DNA of 57,182 nt from Neisseria sp. (GTDB taxonomy: Bacteria; Pseudomonadota; Gammaproteobacteria; Burkholderiales; Neisseriaceae). The notes under the pieces were generated by a model. The model had not been told where the DNA came from. It did no database searches and saw only the letters and a list, made by a program, of their open reading frames with translations. The stretch is from the NCBI GenBank assembly GCA_030538415.1, contig JAUNTY010000014.1, positions 1 to 57,182 of the forward strand, in the 5' to 3' direction. Shown here one piece after another: positions 40,065-48,837 of the stretch (positions are counted from its first letter, which is position 1; each line of letters opens with the position of its first letter). The translations under genes were made by a program, and so were the position numbers.

Positions 40065-40973
40065 TTATCTCACCCGCAACGCCGCCACCAACGCTGCGAA
40101 CACCGCCGAATCCGCCCGTCGGCTGGGGTAGTAGAGATGATAGCCCGTGTAGGACATCGCCCAGTCTTGCAAAATGGGCGTGAGTTTGCCGCTGCTTACG
40201 CTGGCTTGCGCCACGTCTTCGGGCAGCCAGGCTATGCCTTTGCCCGCTTCGGCGACAGCGATAAAAAGTGCATTTTGGTTGCTGATAAATTGTCCGCCTA
40301 TATGGCTATTGGGATGGATTTTGACAATCTTGTCTTTAGCGGGGTCTTTAAATTCCCACGTCATCAGGTTTTCCAAAGTCGGCAGGCGGTAGGCGAGGCA
40401 GCAATGTTGGCTTAAGTCAAACGGGGTTTTCGGTGTGCCGTGGCGTGCCAAATAGTCGGGGCTGGCAAGGGTTTGCATGGTTAAATCCGCCGATACCCGC
40501 ACCGCAATCATGTCTTTCGCCACTTCGTCGCCCAAGCGGATGCCGACGTCAAAACGCTCGGAAACGATGTCGCTAAAGCGGTTTTCGGCGATGATTTCCA
40601 GCGCCACCTCAGGATAATCCTGCATAAAGCCAATCAGGCGCTCTTTTAATACATAGTTCAGCGAATGCTCGTTGCCGTTGATGCGGATTTTGCCCTGCAT
40701 TTTGTCGGCGTGTAAGTCGTTCAAGGCTTCGTTCAGGCCGGCAAACAGCGGTTCGATTTTTTGGCGCAAGGCTTCCCCTGCGGCGGTGGTGGAGACGCTG
40801 CGGGTGGTGCGTTCAAGCAGTTTGGTTTTCAGGCGGTTTTCCAGCGTGCGAATGGTGTAGCTGAGCGCCGATTGTGATACGCCTGCTTGGGCGGCGGCTT
40901 TGGTGAAGCTGCCTGTGTTTGCCACCAGCAAAAAGGCTTTGAGGTCGTCTAGGTTTTCTATTGGATTTTCCAT
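40065..40973 (-). CDS. LysR-family transcriptional regulator
   Basis: This 302-residue protein begins MENPIENLDDLKAFLLVANT, with AGVSQSALSYTIRTLENRLK as the recognition region and TTRSVSTTAAGEAL following. This is the AaeR/CrgA-like branch seen beside small redox genes. It is divergent from the NmrA-like/NTF2-like/hydrolase operon with 146 bp between, containing ttaattaag and cttaatcaa blocks that could form the binding site. Confidence 0.87.
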   Translation of the reverse strand: MENPIENLDDLKAFLLVANTGSFTKAAAQAGVSQSALSYTIRTLENRLKTKLLERTTRSVSTTAAGEALRQKIEPLFAGLNEALNDLHADKMQGKIRINGNEHSLNYVLKERLIGFMQDYPEVALEIIAENRFSDIVSERFDVGIRLGDEVAKDMIAVRVSADLTMQTLASPDYLARHGTPKTPFDLSQHCCLAYRLPTLENLMTWEFKDPAKDKIVKIHPNSHIGGQFISNQNALFIAVAEAGKGIAWLPEDVAQASVSSGKLTPILQDWAMSYTGYHLYYPSRRADSAVFAALVAALRVR

Positions 40974-41119
40974 TTTTATACCGCACTTTGGCTGTTTTTT
41001 GGGGCGTATTCTTGGATTAATTAAGAAACTGCATTGATAAACCCATGCAATTTTACCCTATTTATTTGCTTAATCAAACGGTCTAAACTACGCTTCATCA
41101 AATCAACGAGGAACAAAAC

Positions 41120-41692
41120 ATGAACAAGATCTTAATCATCGGCGCAACAGGCAGCTTGGCGCAAACGGTGATTGCTGCGGCTGAAAAAAATCCCAAATTG
41201 CAATTAACCCTGTTTGCACGCCATCCCGAAAAACTTTCAGACGGCCTCAAAGCCAATCATCGCGTGATTCAAGGTTCGGCGTTGAATATCAACGATTTAA
41301 CCGCTGCCATCAAGGGGCAAGACGTGGTGTATATCAATTTGGCGGGCGATTTGGGCGCGATGGCACGCAATATCGTGCAGGTGATGCAAGCCGAAAAGGT
41401 GAAACGGCTGATTGCGATTAGCTCTATCGGCATTTATGATGAACCTGTGAAAACGGTGCTCAAGCCCTATCGTGCCTTGGCGGACGTGGTGGAGCAATCA
41501 GGCTTGGATTACACCATTTTGCGCCCCGACTGGTTTACCCACGGCAATGAAATTGATTACGTTCTCACGCCCAAAAACCAAGCCGAGCGGGGAAGTGCGG
41601 TATCGCGCAAAAGCATTGCCGATTTCGTCTGCAAGCTGTTTGTGTCGCCTGATAAATTTATCGGCGAGAATTTAAATATCAGCAAAGTTTAA
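41120..41692 (+). CDS. NAD(P)H-binding protein (NmrA/atypical SDR)
   Basis: The 190-residue protein opens ILIIGATGSLAQTVIAAAEK, the Rossmann loop of atypical SDRs. It continues LFARHPEKLSDGL, IKGQDVVYINLAGDLG and RLIAISSIGIYDEPVKTVLK, and has LRPDWFTHG near the C-terminus. It lacks the classical YxxxK. The family includes NAD(P)H sensors and flavin/biliverdin-type reductases, with function uncertain. A DUS-like AGACGGC occurs in its coding sequence near 41240. It is first of an apparent three-gene operon. Confidence 0.83.
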   Translation: MNKILIIGATGSLAQTVIAAAEKNPKLQLTLFARHPEKLSDGLKANHRVIQGSALNINDLTAAIKGQDVVYINLAGDLGAMARNIVQVMQAEKVKRLIAISSIGIYDEPVKTVLKPYRALADVVEQSGLDYTILRPDWFTHGNEIDYVLTPKNQAERGSAVSRKSIADFVCKLFVSPDKFIGENLNISKV

Positions 41693-41765
41693 GGGCGTGA
41701 TACGCCAAATCAGCCGATTCAGACGGCAAATCTCTTTAACTCAATATCTTAAATAAGGAATCAGC

Positions 41766-42206
41766 ATGAACATCCAACAAATCCAAGACCGTTTTGCCAT
41801 CAAACATTTGGTCGACCACTTCTCCAATCTCGCCGACGAAAAACGCGTGGAAGAGCAAAAACCGCTGTTCACCGAAGATGCCACGGTCAACACCTACATC
41901 AACGGCGAACTGGTGTTCGAAATGCACGGGCGCGAGCAAATCGGCCAGGTGTTCACCGACTATCTGGCGGGCTTTGACAAGGTGTATCACCTCAACGGCC
42001 AGCAAACCGTCGAATTCAGCAGCGACAACGCCGCCGAAGGCATCACCTACTGCCAAGTGGCTTTAACCTTTGCAAAAGACGGCAAGGCGATGATGCTCAG
42101 CCACTATGTGCGTTATGAAGACAGCTACCGCAAAGTGGGCGGCGAATGGCTGATTGCCAAACGGATTGCCAAATTTTTGATTAGCGAAGAGCGGGAAATG
42201 GGTTAA
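41766..42206 (+). CDS. NTF2-like (SnoaL-type) protein
   Basis: The 146-residue cone-fold protein has IQDRFAIKHLVDHFSNLADE, LFTEDATVNTYINGE, a GREQIGQVFTDYLAGF segment and HYVRYEDSYRKVGGEWLIAK, typical of SnoaL-like domains. These bind or isomerise small polycyclic molecules, but role and substrate are unknown. Its TAA shares an A with the ATG of the next gene (TAATG, 42204-42208), so translation of the two is coupled. Confidence 0.82.
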   Translation: MNIQQIQDRFAIKHLVDHFSNLADEKRVEEQKPLFTEDATVNTYINGELVFEMHGREQIGQVFTDYLAGFDKVYHLNGQQTVEFSSDNAAEGITYCQVALTFAKDGKAMMLSHYVRYEDSYRKVGGEWLIAKRIAKFLISEEREMG

Positions 42207-43303
42207 TGATGAAAAATTTCTTTAAAATCGGCTTGCTCGCATTCGCACTAGGCACTTCCGCCTTTGCTGCCGAACCGCTGCAAATCCAAACCCAAGGCAG
42301 CTTTACCGTCGGCGGCAGCTATGTCACCCACGAGGGCACGTTTAGCCCAAACAATTTTATCGCCCCCGACGGACAGCGCGCTTATGGTGATTTTGCTTAT
42401 GTCAAATATCAAACCCCGGTGAATGCCAACAAATATCCGCTGATTTTCCAACACGGCGGCGCGCAGTCTTCCCGCACCTGGGAAACCACGGTAGACGGGC
42501 GCGAAGGCTTTGATACCCTGTTTTTACGCCAAGGTTACAGCGTTTATCTGCTCGACCAGCCGCGCAGCGGTAAATCCAATTTATCCACCCAAGCCATTAC
42601 GCCCGAAACGCCGTGGGTGAGCAACCCGATGTATGGCGATAAAACGCTCTATATTTTATCCCGTATCGGGCATTATGATGACCAAGGCAACCCCGTGCCG
42701 AACGCCCAATTTCCCGCAGGCGAAGAGAATTATCAAGCCTTTCAACAAAGCTGGACAATTGGTTCGGGGCCGTTGGATAACAATTTAAATGCCGATGTGC
42801 TGGCACAATTGGTTAATCAACAAAAAGACGGTGCAGTGCTGGTCACCCATTCGATGGGCGGCACAATAGGCTGGCGAACCGCGCTGCGCAGCGATAAAGT
42901 CAGAGCCATCATTGCCTACGAGCCGGGCGGCACGCCGTTTGTGTTCCCCGAAAGCGAAATGCCGAAAATCACCCAAGCCCGCTTCGAAGCCTTGAGTGCC
43001 GGCGCGATGGGCGTAGCGATGGATGAGTTTCTGAAGCTGACCAAAATTCCGATGATTTTGTATTACGGCGATTACATCAAGGTGGGTTCCGATAACGTCG
43101 GTGAAGACAAATGGGGCACGGAGCTGGAGATGGCGAAGCAATTCGTCGCCGCCATCAACCGCCACGGCGGCGATGCCACGCTGGTGCACCTGCCTGAAAT
43201 CGGCATCAAAGGCAACTCGCATTTTTTGATGGGCGAAAAAAACAATGCGCAATTGGTGGAAATGGCCGCGGAATGGCTGAAAGCGAAAGGTTTGGATCGA
43301 TAA
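42206..43303 (+). CDS. Exported alpha/beta hydrolase
   Basis: This 365-residue protein has a signal peptide (MMKNFFKIGLLAFALGTSAF-AA) and an alpha/beta-hydrolase nucleophile elbow THSMGG (Ser216). The oxyanion segment is FQHGGAQSSRTWE near 82, a conserved DQPRSGKS lies after beta-4, and a PEIGIKGNSHF His is near the C-terminus. The GNSHF and large lid region resemble epoxide-hydrolase/esterase relatives known from Pasteurellaceae and Neisseria as I recall. It is the third gene of the LysR-controlled unit. A GTTAATG overlap starts it; ATG 42209 is an alternative. Confidence 0.84.
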   Translation: MMKNFFKIGLLAFALGTSAFAAEPLQIQTQGSFTVGGSYVTHEGTFSPNNFIAPDGQRAYGDFAYVKYQTPVNANKYPLIFQHGGAQSSRTWETTVDGREGFDTLFLRQGYSVYLLDQPRSGKSNLSTQAITPETPWVSNPMYGDKTLYILSRIGHYDDQGNPVPNAQFPAGEENYQAFQQSWTIGSGPLDNNLNADVLAQLVNQQKDGAVLVTHSMGGTIGWRTALRSDKVRAIIAYEPGGTPFVFPESEMPKITQARFEALSAGAMGVAMDEFLKLTKIPMILYYGDYIKVGSDNVGEDKWGTELEMAKQFVAAINRHGGDATLVHLPEIGIKGNSHFLMGEKNNAQLVEMAAEWLKAKGLDR

Positions 43304-43334
43304 ACCGCTTTGGATTGGCGATGCGTTGATAAAG

Positions 43335-43377
43335 GCCGTCTGAAACCGCACTTTGATAGTGTTAAGTTTCAGACGGC
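43335..43377. terminator. DUS-USS terminator
   Basis: GCCGTCTGAAAC runs into ACCGCACTT. The facing arm is AGTTTCAGACGGC, followed by ATTTTGTTATTTT, a good T-run. It lies 31 bp after the hydrolase stop and is also downstream of the minus-strand membrane protein gene. Confidence 0.75.
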
Positions 43378-43392
43378 ATTTTGTTATTTTAA

Positions 43393-44094
43393 CTAAATAA
43401 TATGCTTATTATTTTCTGCACGCTGTATTAAAAAATCATGGCAACTAAAATCAATTATTCTAAAAAGTTTGTTAATGGCAGCCTCATAGCTCCATACAGC
43501 TAAATATGCAAACACCGTAATAAGCAATATTACAGATAGCTCCATAAGATAATCGAAAGAGAATATTTTATTGGTGATTGCATATGAACTCATATATAAA
43601 TAACCCGCCCAGAAAAGACCAACCACCCATTTAAGCGCCTTGATTTTTGATTGAGTACGACTTTCAAACAAGGAAACTGACTCTTTTAAATAGGTCATCT
43701 CGGTATCAGAAAAATTTCTTTTTTTCAAATGGTTTAATGCGATTTCAATATCCTTTTCAGAAATATCATCATTTCCATAAATGCTAGGCAGGGGAAAGGC
43801 AAGCAAAAATATGGGGAAAGCAGATGAAAACAACAAAACCATATTTTTAATTTCAGACAGCTCGGCTGGCAAAGACGCAGCAAACTGTATTCCTAGCCAC
43901 ATAAAAATCATTGAAAAAACAATCCAAATTATTGTTGTGTTTAATTTGATGTTGATACCCATCTTAAGAAATTTAATTGGTAACCAAATAACTTTCTTTA
44001 TTTGATTTAGTAGCTGCATTTTTGCCTGTTTTTCATTGAGCAAGCCAAATTCAACCACCTCAATAAATTTAGAAGCCTCTGTGAATGTTTTCAT
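43393..44094 (-). CDS. Hypothetical four-helix membrane protein
   Basis: This 233-residue protein has four predicted membrane helices (about 53-75 TTIIWIVFSMIFMWLGIQFA, 85-103, 155-180, 188-208) and charged loops. One of these is a KEKDIEIALNHLKKRNF segment typical of regulatory soluble loops. I recognise no family. The gene is markedly AT-rich compared with its neighbours and uses AT-rich codons, suggesting later acquisition. Its ATG region on the minus strand is AT-rich. It lies next to the GlxA-type regulator with no obvious link. Confidence 0.7.
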   Translation of the reverse strand: MKTFTEASKFIEVVEFGLLNEKQAKMQLLNQIKKVIWLPIKFLKMGINIKLNTTIIWIVFSMIFMWLGIQFAASLPAELSEIKNMVLLFSSAFPIFLLAFPLPSIYGNDDISEKDIEIALNHLKKRNFSDTEMTYLKESVSLFESRTQSKIKALKWVVGLFWAGYLYMSSYAITNKIFSFDYLMELSVILLITVFAYLAVWSYEAAINKLFRIIDFSCHDFLIQRAENNKHII

Positions 44095-44170
44095 AGTTTC
44101 TCCAGAAATAAATTCAATTGTTATGACATTGCTAAAAATTTAAAACACAACTTTTGACAATATTCTTTTA

Positions 44171-45121
44171 TCAAACTTCCCCAAACACCCGCCGCCACTG
44201 TTTCGGACTCACGCCAAATCTTTGCTTGAAATGCTGCCTGAAACTGGTGGCATTTTGAAAGCCGACTTGTTCGCTGATTTGCTCCACCGACAAGCCGCTG
44301 CCCTCCAGCAATTCCTGACTGCGGGCAAGGCGCGCCTGTATCAGCCATTGGGCGAAACTGATGCCCGTGGCGTGTTTGAAATGGCGGGTAAAGGTACTGC
44401 GGCTCATGTGGGTGTGGGCGGCGAGCATGTCAATGTGGTGTGGCTGATGCAGGTGTTCACGCAGATAATCCAGTAGTTGGTTGATTTGGCTGTCGTGGGT
44501 GGATTTGGGCATCGGCTGCTGAATAAACTGGGCTTGTCCGCCTTCACGGTGCGGCGGAATCACCATCATACGGGCAAGCTGGTTGGCGGTGCGGCTGCCG
44601 TAATGTTGCCGTACCAAATGCAAACAACAATCCAGCCCCGCCGCAGCCCCTGCCGATGTGGTGAGATTGCGGTCGGTGAGATACAGCCGATTGGTGTCCA
44701 GCCGCACTTTGGGGAAACGCTCACAAAAATCCTGCTCCGCCAGCCAATGCGTTACCGCCGCCCGACCGTCCAAGATCCCTGCATACGCCAGCACATAAGT
44801 GCCGTAGCACAAGCCGACAATCTGTCTGCCCTGTTGGTGCGCCGTGCGTAATTTGGCAAGCAGGCGTTCATCAGGCGGTATTGCAGTGTCCGCCCAGCCT
44901 GCAATCACAATCATATCCGCCGTATCCAGCAAATCCAAACCGCCGTCCACAGGTAAAATCAGACCCACATCCGCCTGCTTGGCTTGACCGTCTAGCGAGG
45001 CAGTCTGCACATCAAACAGCTTTTTCCCCTGTAATTCAGCTTTAAAAATCGCCTGCGGTGCGTTGAACACAAAGGCATTAAAACGCTCATAAGCATACAA
45101 AACCACTTTTGGTAGGCTCAT
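44171..45121 (-). CDS. GlxA-family transcriptional regulator (DJ-1/PfpI domain plus AraC HTH)
   Basis: The 316-residue protein has a PfpI-like domain (residues 1-180: VVLYAYERFNAFVFNAPQAI, IVGLCYGTYVLAYAG with the amidotransferase-type Cys) and a C-terminal AraC HTH (from about 215: MLAAHTHMSRSTFTRHFKHA, QISEQVGFQNATSFRQHFKQ, FGVSPKQWRRVF). This is the GlxA/YdeO-like two-domain group. It is divergent from the exported MBL hydrolase at 45350. Function of the PfpI domain here is probably ligand sensing. Confidence 0.87.
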   Translation of the reverse strand: MSLPKVVLYAYERFNAFVFNAPQAIFKAELQGKKLFDVQTASLDGQAKQADVGLILPVDGGLDLLDTADMIVIAGWADTAIPPDERLLAKLRTAHQQGRQIVGLCYGTYVLAYAGILDGRAAVTHWLAEQDFCERFPKVRLDTNRLYLTDRNLTTSAGAAAGLDCCLHLVRQHYGSRTANQLARMMVIPPHREGGQAQFIQQPMPKSTHDSQINQLLDYLREHLHQPHHIDMLAAHTHMSRSTFTRHFKHATGISFAQWLIQARLARSQELLEGSGLSVEQISEQVGFQNATSFRQHFKQRFGVSPKQWRRVFGEV

Positions 45122-45139
45122 CGTTTATCCTTATCAAAA

Positions 45140-45246
45140 TATAGCGGAGGAAGTTGGGCAGTGCTACTAGGAAAACAAGCGAAGATAGTACAAGTAGTAC
45201 AGCGAGCGAGTTTGACAACGTAGCACAAACCAAATTCCTTCGCTAT
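45140..45246. repeat. Diverged Correia-like element (107 bp)
   Basis: It starts TATAGCGGAGGAAGTTGG and ends TTCCTTCGCTAT. The interior still shows agatagtacaagtagtacagcg, a drifted version of the family core. It lies in the divergent promoter region of the GlxA and MBL genes, 19 bp upstream of the GlxA gene, and may affect expression of both. Confidence 0.65.
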
Positions 45247-45349
45247 GTTTGACCTGATTATTGCGATTAATGACTTTTAGGTCAATGGTTTTTGTGTTAC
45301 CCATTCTTTAAAATACGCTTCAATCTTTCATCATCAATCAGGAAACATT

Positions 45350-46258
45350 ATGAAGCTCAGCCAAATTTTCACCCCCATCTTGGCAACCGCACTTGCCGTC
45401 GCCACCCTTAGCACCACCGCCGCAGCACAAGTTACCGCACAAACCACGCAGACAATTCAAACAACCGCCAGCCAAAACAGCTTCCAGCATATCCGCAATG
45501 CCACCGCCAAAATCCACTATGCAGGCAAAACTTTTTTGCTTGACCCAATGCTTGCCAAAAAAGGGGCGTATGCAGGTTTTGAAGGCACGGTAAACAGCCA
45601 GCTTCGCAATCCGCTCATTGAATTACCGATGCCGTCTGAAAACGTATTCAAAGGCGTAGATGCGGTGATTGTGACCCACACCCATTTAGACCATTGGGAC
45701 GATGCGGCACAAAAACAGCTGCCCAAAAATCTGCCGATTATCGTGCAAAATCAAAGCGATGCCGACATTGTGCGTTCGCAAGGTTTTAGTGATGTGCGTG
45801 TGCTGTCAAACGAATTGGATTTTGACGGCGTGAAACTTGCCAAAACAGGCGGCGCACACGGCACGGTAGCCATGTACGCCATACCGCAACTGGCAGGCTT
45901 GCTCGGTGATGCCATGGGCGTGGTGCTGCAAGCAGGCGGACAAGACACGCTCTACATCGCAGGCGATACGCTGTGGACGGCAGATGTGAACAAAGCCATT
46001 CACCGCTACCAGCCCAACATCGTGGTGCTGAACACAGGCTACGCCCGCATTGAAGGCTTGGACGGCGGCATTATTATGGGCACGGCAGATGTGGAGCGAG
46101 CCACGCAAATGCTGCCCAACGCCAAAATCATCGCCGTGCATATGGACGCCGTAAACCACGCCACCGTCAGCCGTAAGGATTTACGCCGGTTTGTGCAGGA
46201 AAAAGGGATTGCGGATAAGGTGGTGATTCCGAATGATGGGGAGATTGTGGGGTTTTGA
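45350..46258 (+). CDS. Exported MBL-fold metallo-hydrolase (UlaG-like)
   Basis: The 302-residue protein has a signal peptide (about 1-26, ending TTAAA-Q) and an MBL core: VTHTHLDHWDD (His110, His112, Asp114, His115), a following NQSDADIVRSQGFSDVRVLS, AGDTLW and the terminal VHMDAVNH. It matches the UlaG-like lactonase/hydrolase group. Substrate is unknown. It is divergent from the GlxA-type regulator, probably its controller. A USS core occurs near 45386 in the signal-peptide coding region. Confidence 0.84.
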   Translation: MKLSQIFTPILATALAVATLSTTAAAQVTAQTTQTIQTTASQNSFQHIRNATAKIHYAGKTFLLDPMLAKKGAYAGFEGTVNSQLRNPLIELPMPSENVFKGVDAVIVTHTHLDHWDDAAQKQLPKNLPIIVQNQSDADIVRSQGFSDVRVLSNELDFDGVKLAKTGGAHGTVAMYAIPQLAGLLGDAMGVVLQAGGQDTLYIAGDTLWTADVNKAIHRYQPNIVVLNTGYARIEGLDGGIIMGTADVERATQMLPNAKIIAVHMDAVNHATVSRKDLRRFVQEKGIADKVVIPNDGEIVGF

Positions 46259-46284
46259 GTGGTTCAGCCAATTGAATAATAATT

Positions 46285-46324
46285 CCGTCTGAAACCGCAC
46301 TTTAATGTGCCAAGTTTCAGACGG
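46285..46324. terminator. DUS-USS terminator after MBL gene
   Basis: CCGTCTGAAACCGCACTT with one base missing from the first arm, facing AGTTTCAGACGG. It lies 27 bp after the MBL stop. Confidence 0.6.
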
Positions 46325-46417
46325 CATTTCTGCCTTCATCATCATGACAAACAATCAGCGAAAATGCTAAAATAATCACCAATTTACCCTAAAAACAACG
46401 TGCTAAGGTGTGGAATA

Positions 46418-47422
46418 ATGCATAAAAACGAAATCATCCGAGCCTCTGCGGTGGAATACCTCACCTTTATCGCCGCCACCGGCGACGGCGGTGTCAATGC
46501 GGTGTATGCCGATGAAAATATCTGGCTGTCGCAAAAGATGATGGCGGAGTTGTATGATGTAAAAGTACATACCGTAAATTATCATTTAAAACAGATCTTT
46601 GCCGATAATGAGCTAGACGAGCAATCAGTTATTCGAAAATTTCGAATAACTGCCGCCGACGGCAAAAACTACCAAACCCAGCATTACAACCTCTCCGCCA
46701 TTATCGCCGTCGGCTATAAAACCAATTCCGAAAGAGCGGTGCAGTTTCGCAAATGGGCGACGCAAATCATCGAATCGTTCACCATCAAAGGCTTTGCGAT
46801 GGACGACGAACGCCTGAAAAACGACGGCACGATTTTGGGCAAAAAGTACTTTGAAGAACAGCTTGCCCGCATCCGCGAAATCCGCTTATCCGAACGCAAG
46901 TTCTACCAAAAAATCACCGACATCTACGCCACCGCCATTGATTACGACCGCAGCGCCGGCACCACCCAACGCTTTTTCGCCAGCGTGCAAAACAAGCTGC
47001 ATTGGGCAATCCACGGACAAACCGCCGCCGAAGTCATCTACCACCGAGCCGATGCCGACAAAGAAAATATGGGCTTAACCAGTTGGCAAGACGCACCACA
47101 CGGCAAAATCCAGCAGTTTGACGTGATCGTCGCCAAAAATTATCTGAACGAATCCGAAATGGCACAACTGCAACGCCTCGTTTCCGCTTATCTCGACATC
47201 GCCGAAGACATGGCAACCCGCCAAATTCCCATGACCATGGCAGATTGGGAAACCCGCCTCAACCGCTTTTTGGAATTTACCGACCGCGCCGTGTTGCAAG
47301 ACGCAGGCAAAATCACCGCTGAAATTGCTAAGGCTCACGCATTAAGTGAGTTTGAGAAATATCGGCTGGTGCAGGATCGGTTGTTTGAAAGTGATTTTGA
47401 TCGGTTTTTGGGCGGGGAGTAA
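46418..47422 (+). CDS. RhuM-family protein
   Basis: The 334-residue protein belongs to the RhuM (virulence) family, recognised from NVWLSQKMMAELYDVKVHTV-type N-terminal HTH-like region, followed by NYHLKQIFADNELDEQSVIR, GKNYQTQHYNLSAIIAVGYK and ERAVQFRKWATQIIESFTIK, then a C-terminal helical domain. First described on Salmonella SPI-3; function is unknown. In other genomes it occurs near restriction or toxin loci, but here it stands alone between DUS-USS hairpins. The ATG at 46418 is preceded by only a weak RBS. AAGGTG lies upstream. Confidence 0.85.
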   Translation: MHKNEIIRASAVEYLTFIAATGDGGVNAVYADENIWLSQKMMAELYDVKVHTVNYHLKQIFADNELDEQSVIRKFRITAADGKNYQTQHYNLSAIIAVGYKTNSERAVQFRKWATQIIESFTIKGFAMDDERLKNDGTILGKKYFEEQLARIREIRLSERKFYQKITDIYATAIDYDRSAGTTQRFFASVQNKLHWAIHGQTAAEVIYHRADADKENMGLTSWQDAPHGKIQQFDVIVAKNYLNESEMAQLQRLVSAYLDIAEDMATRQIPMTMADWETRLNRFLEFTDRAVLQDAGKITAEIAKAHALSEFEKYRLVQDRLFESDFDRFLGGE

Positions 47423-47430
47423 TACAGAAT

Positions 47431-47472
47431 GCCGTCTGAAACCGCACTTTGATAGTGTTAAGTTTCAGACGG
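47431..47472. terminator. DUS-USS terminator
   Basis: GCCGTCTGAAACCGCACTT followed by tgatagtgtta and AGTTTCAGACGGC. It lies 8 bp after the RhuM stop and 56 bp before the stop of the convergent exported redox operon, so it may serve both. Confidence 0.7.
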
Positions 47473-47527
47473 CCTTATCTTGAAAAACCGCTGTAAAAGT
47501 AGGAAAACTCCGTGACGAAGCCTGTTT

Positions 47528-48247
47528 TTATTTGGTTTGCTGATTCAGCAGGCGTTTTGCGTTATCGCCGAGTGTGCGGTTGTGCCGCCCTACCACATCA
47601 ACAATGGCGTGTAATTGCGCTTCGCTTATCCCTGTGTTACGGCTGATGTTGAAATGTGCGTTCAGTTGCGGTTCGACGCCCGGCATGGACGCCAAGGCGG
47701 CTACGGTCACGATTTCCCGTTCTTGCCAGTCGAGCAAATCGCTGGCAAAAATATCGCCGAACAAATGGGTTTTCAAATAGCGGTCGATGTCGGCGGAAAG
47801 GGCAATATTCACCGGCGCACCCACCAATTTCGTTTGCGTTGCCGTGCCTAATTGCAATATATCGGTATCGGCAGGCAGCGGGGTGGCAAGGCGGCCTTCG
47901 GGCGTTGCTTTGCCTTGTTGGCGGCGTTGCTCCAGCGTTTCGTGCAGCGTTGCCAAGGCGTTCAGGCTGCGCGGGAAACCGCAATAAGCATACAGTTGCA
48001 CCATCACGTCTTTGATTTCATTGACACTGACGCCATTGTCCAAGGCGTTGTTTAAGGCAATCTTGAGCGCTTCGGTATTGCCGCTTGCGGTTAAGGCGGC
48101 GATGTTGGCAAAGGCGTATTGTTTGGCGGATAACGCTGTTTGGGCTTGCTCAATGTTCATGTCGGTTTCCATGGTTTGCGTTTGTGCCATTGCTGTGCCC
48201 AAGGGTAACAACAGCGGACACAGTAAAATGAGCCAGATTTTTTTCAT
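47528..48247 (-). CDS. Exported carboxymuconolactone decarboxylase-family protein
   Basis: The 239-residue protein carries a Sec signal (MKKIWLILLCPLLLPLGTAM-AQ). The CMD/AhpD fold is shown by LKIALNNALDNGVSVNEIKD, VMVQLYAYCGFPRSLNALAT and SDLLDWQEREIVTVAALASM. A CxxC-type peroxidase motif is missing; there is one Cys (AYCG). In AhpD relatives two Cys are needed, so activity is unclear. It is the last gene of the four-gene exported unit 50749-47528. Confidence 0.82.
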   Translation of the reverse strand: MKKIWLILLCPLLLPLGTAMAQTQTMETDMNIEQAQTALSAKQYAFANIAALTASGNTEALKIALNNALDNGVSVNEIKDVMVQLYAYCGFPRSLNALATLHETLEQRRQQGKATPEGRLATPLPADTDILQLGTATQTKLVGAPVNIALSADIDRYLKTHLFGDIFASDLLDWQEREIVTVAALASMPGVEPQLNAHFNISRNTGISEAQLHAIVDVVGRHNRTLGDNAKRLLNQQTK

Positions 48248-48282
48248 GTTTATGCTCCATTGTTTTGCGAAGACTGCCGCTG

Positions 48283-48780
48283 TTATTCAGGTAACCGGCG
48301 GTATTGCTCGTCGGAAACGGGTTCAAGCCAGTTCACATTTTTGCCTTGCTCGTCATAGGCGGTGATGGCCAAATGGGTCATGGCGGTATCGGGTGCCGCA
48401 CCGTGCCAGTGTTTGATGCCTGCGGGGCATTCCACCACATCACCCGCTTTGATAACCTGAATCGGCTTGCCCCATTCCTGCGTATAACCTACGCCTTGGG
48501 TCACCACCAGTTTCTGCCCTTTGGGGTGCGTGTGCCAATGGGAGCGGGCGGCGGGTTCAAACGTTACGTAGGCGGCGGAAACATTACTGTTTTCGTCCTG
48601 ATCAAACAGGGGATCGATACGCGATCTGCCGGTAAAAAATTGCGCCGGCCCTTGAATCGAGGCTTGAGTGCCTGCGGGTTTGATGATTTGTTGTTTGCTT
48701 GCTGTGTCTTGTGCCATTGCATTGCCTGCCATGATTAATGTCAAAAGAAGAGAAAGAGACATTGCGGTTTGTCGTTTCAT
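48283..48780 (-). CDS. Exported cupin-domain protein
   Basis: The 165-residue protein has a signal peptide (MKRQTAMSLSLLLTLIMAGN-AMA). The single cupin domain shows SHWHTHPKGQKLVVTQGVGYTQEW (metal-binding His cluster) and CPAGIKHWHGAAPDTAMTHL. The family binds divalent metal and often accompanies CMD proteins and AKRs in the same operons. Function is unknown. It lies 35 bp upstream of the CMD gene and 57 bp downstream of the flavodoxin-fold gene. Confidence 0.85.
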   Translation of the reverse strand: MKRQTAMSLSLLLTLIMAGNAMAQDTASKQQIIKPAGTQASIQGPAQFFTGRSRIDPLFDQDENSNVSAAYVTFEPAARSHWHTHPKGQKLVVTQGVGYTQEWGKPIQVIKAGDVVECPAGIKHWHGAAPDTAMTHLAITAYDEQGKNVNWLEPVSDEQYRRLPE

Positions 48781-48837
48781 CAGAAATCTCCTAACTGTTT
48801 GATTATTTTTGCCGAAACACTGCCGACCAGCGTACTG

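Noticed and set aside
46418-47422. RhuM gene as part of a defence island
   Set aside because: No restriction, toxin-antitoxin, nuclease or transposase gene is next to it; neighbours are metabolic.
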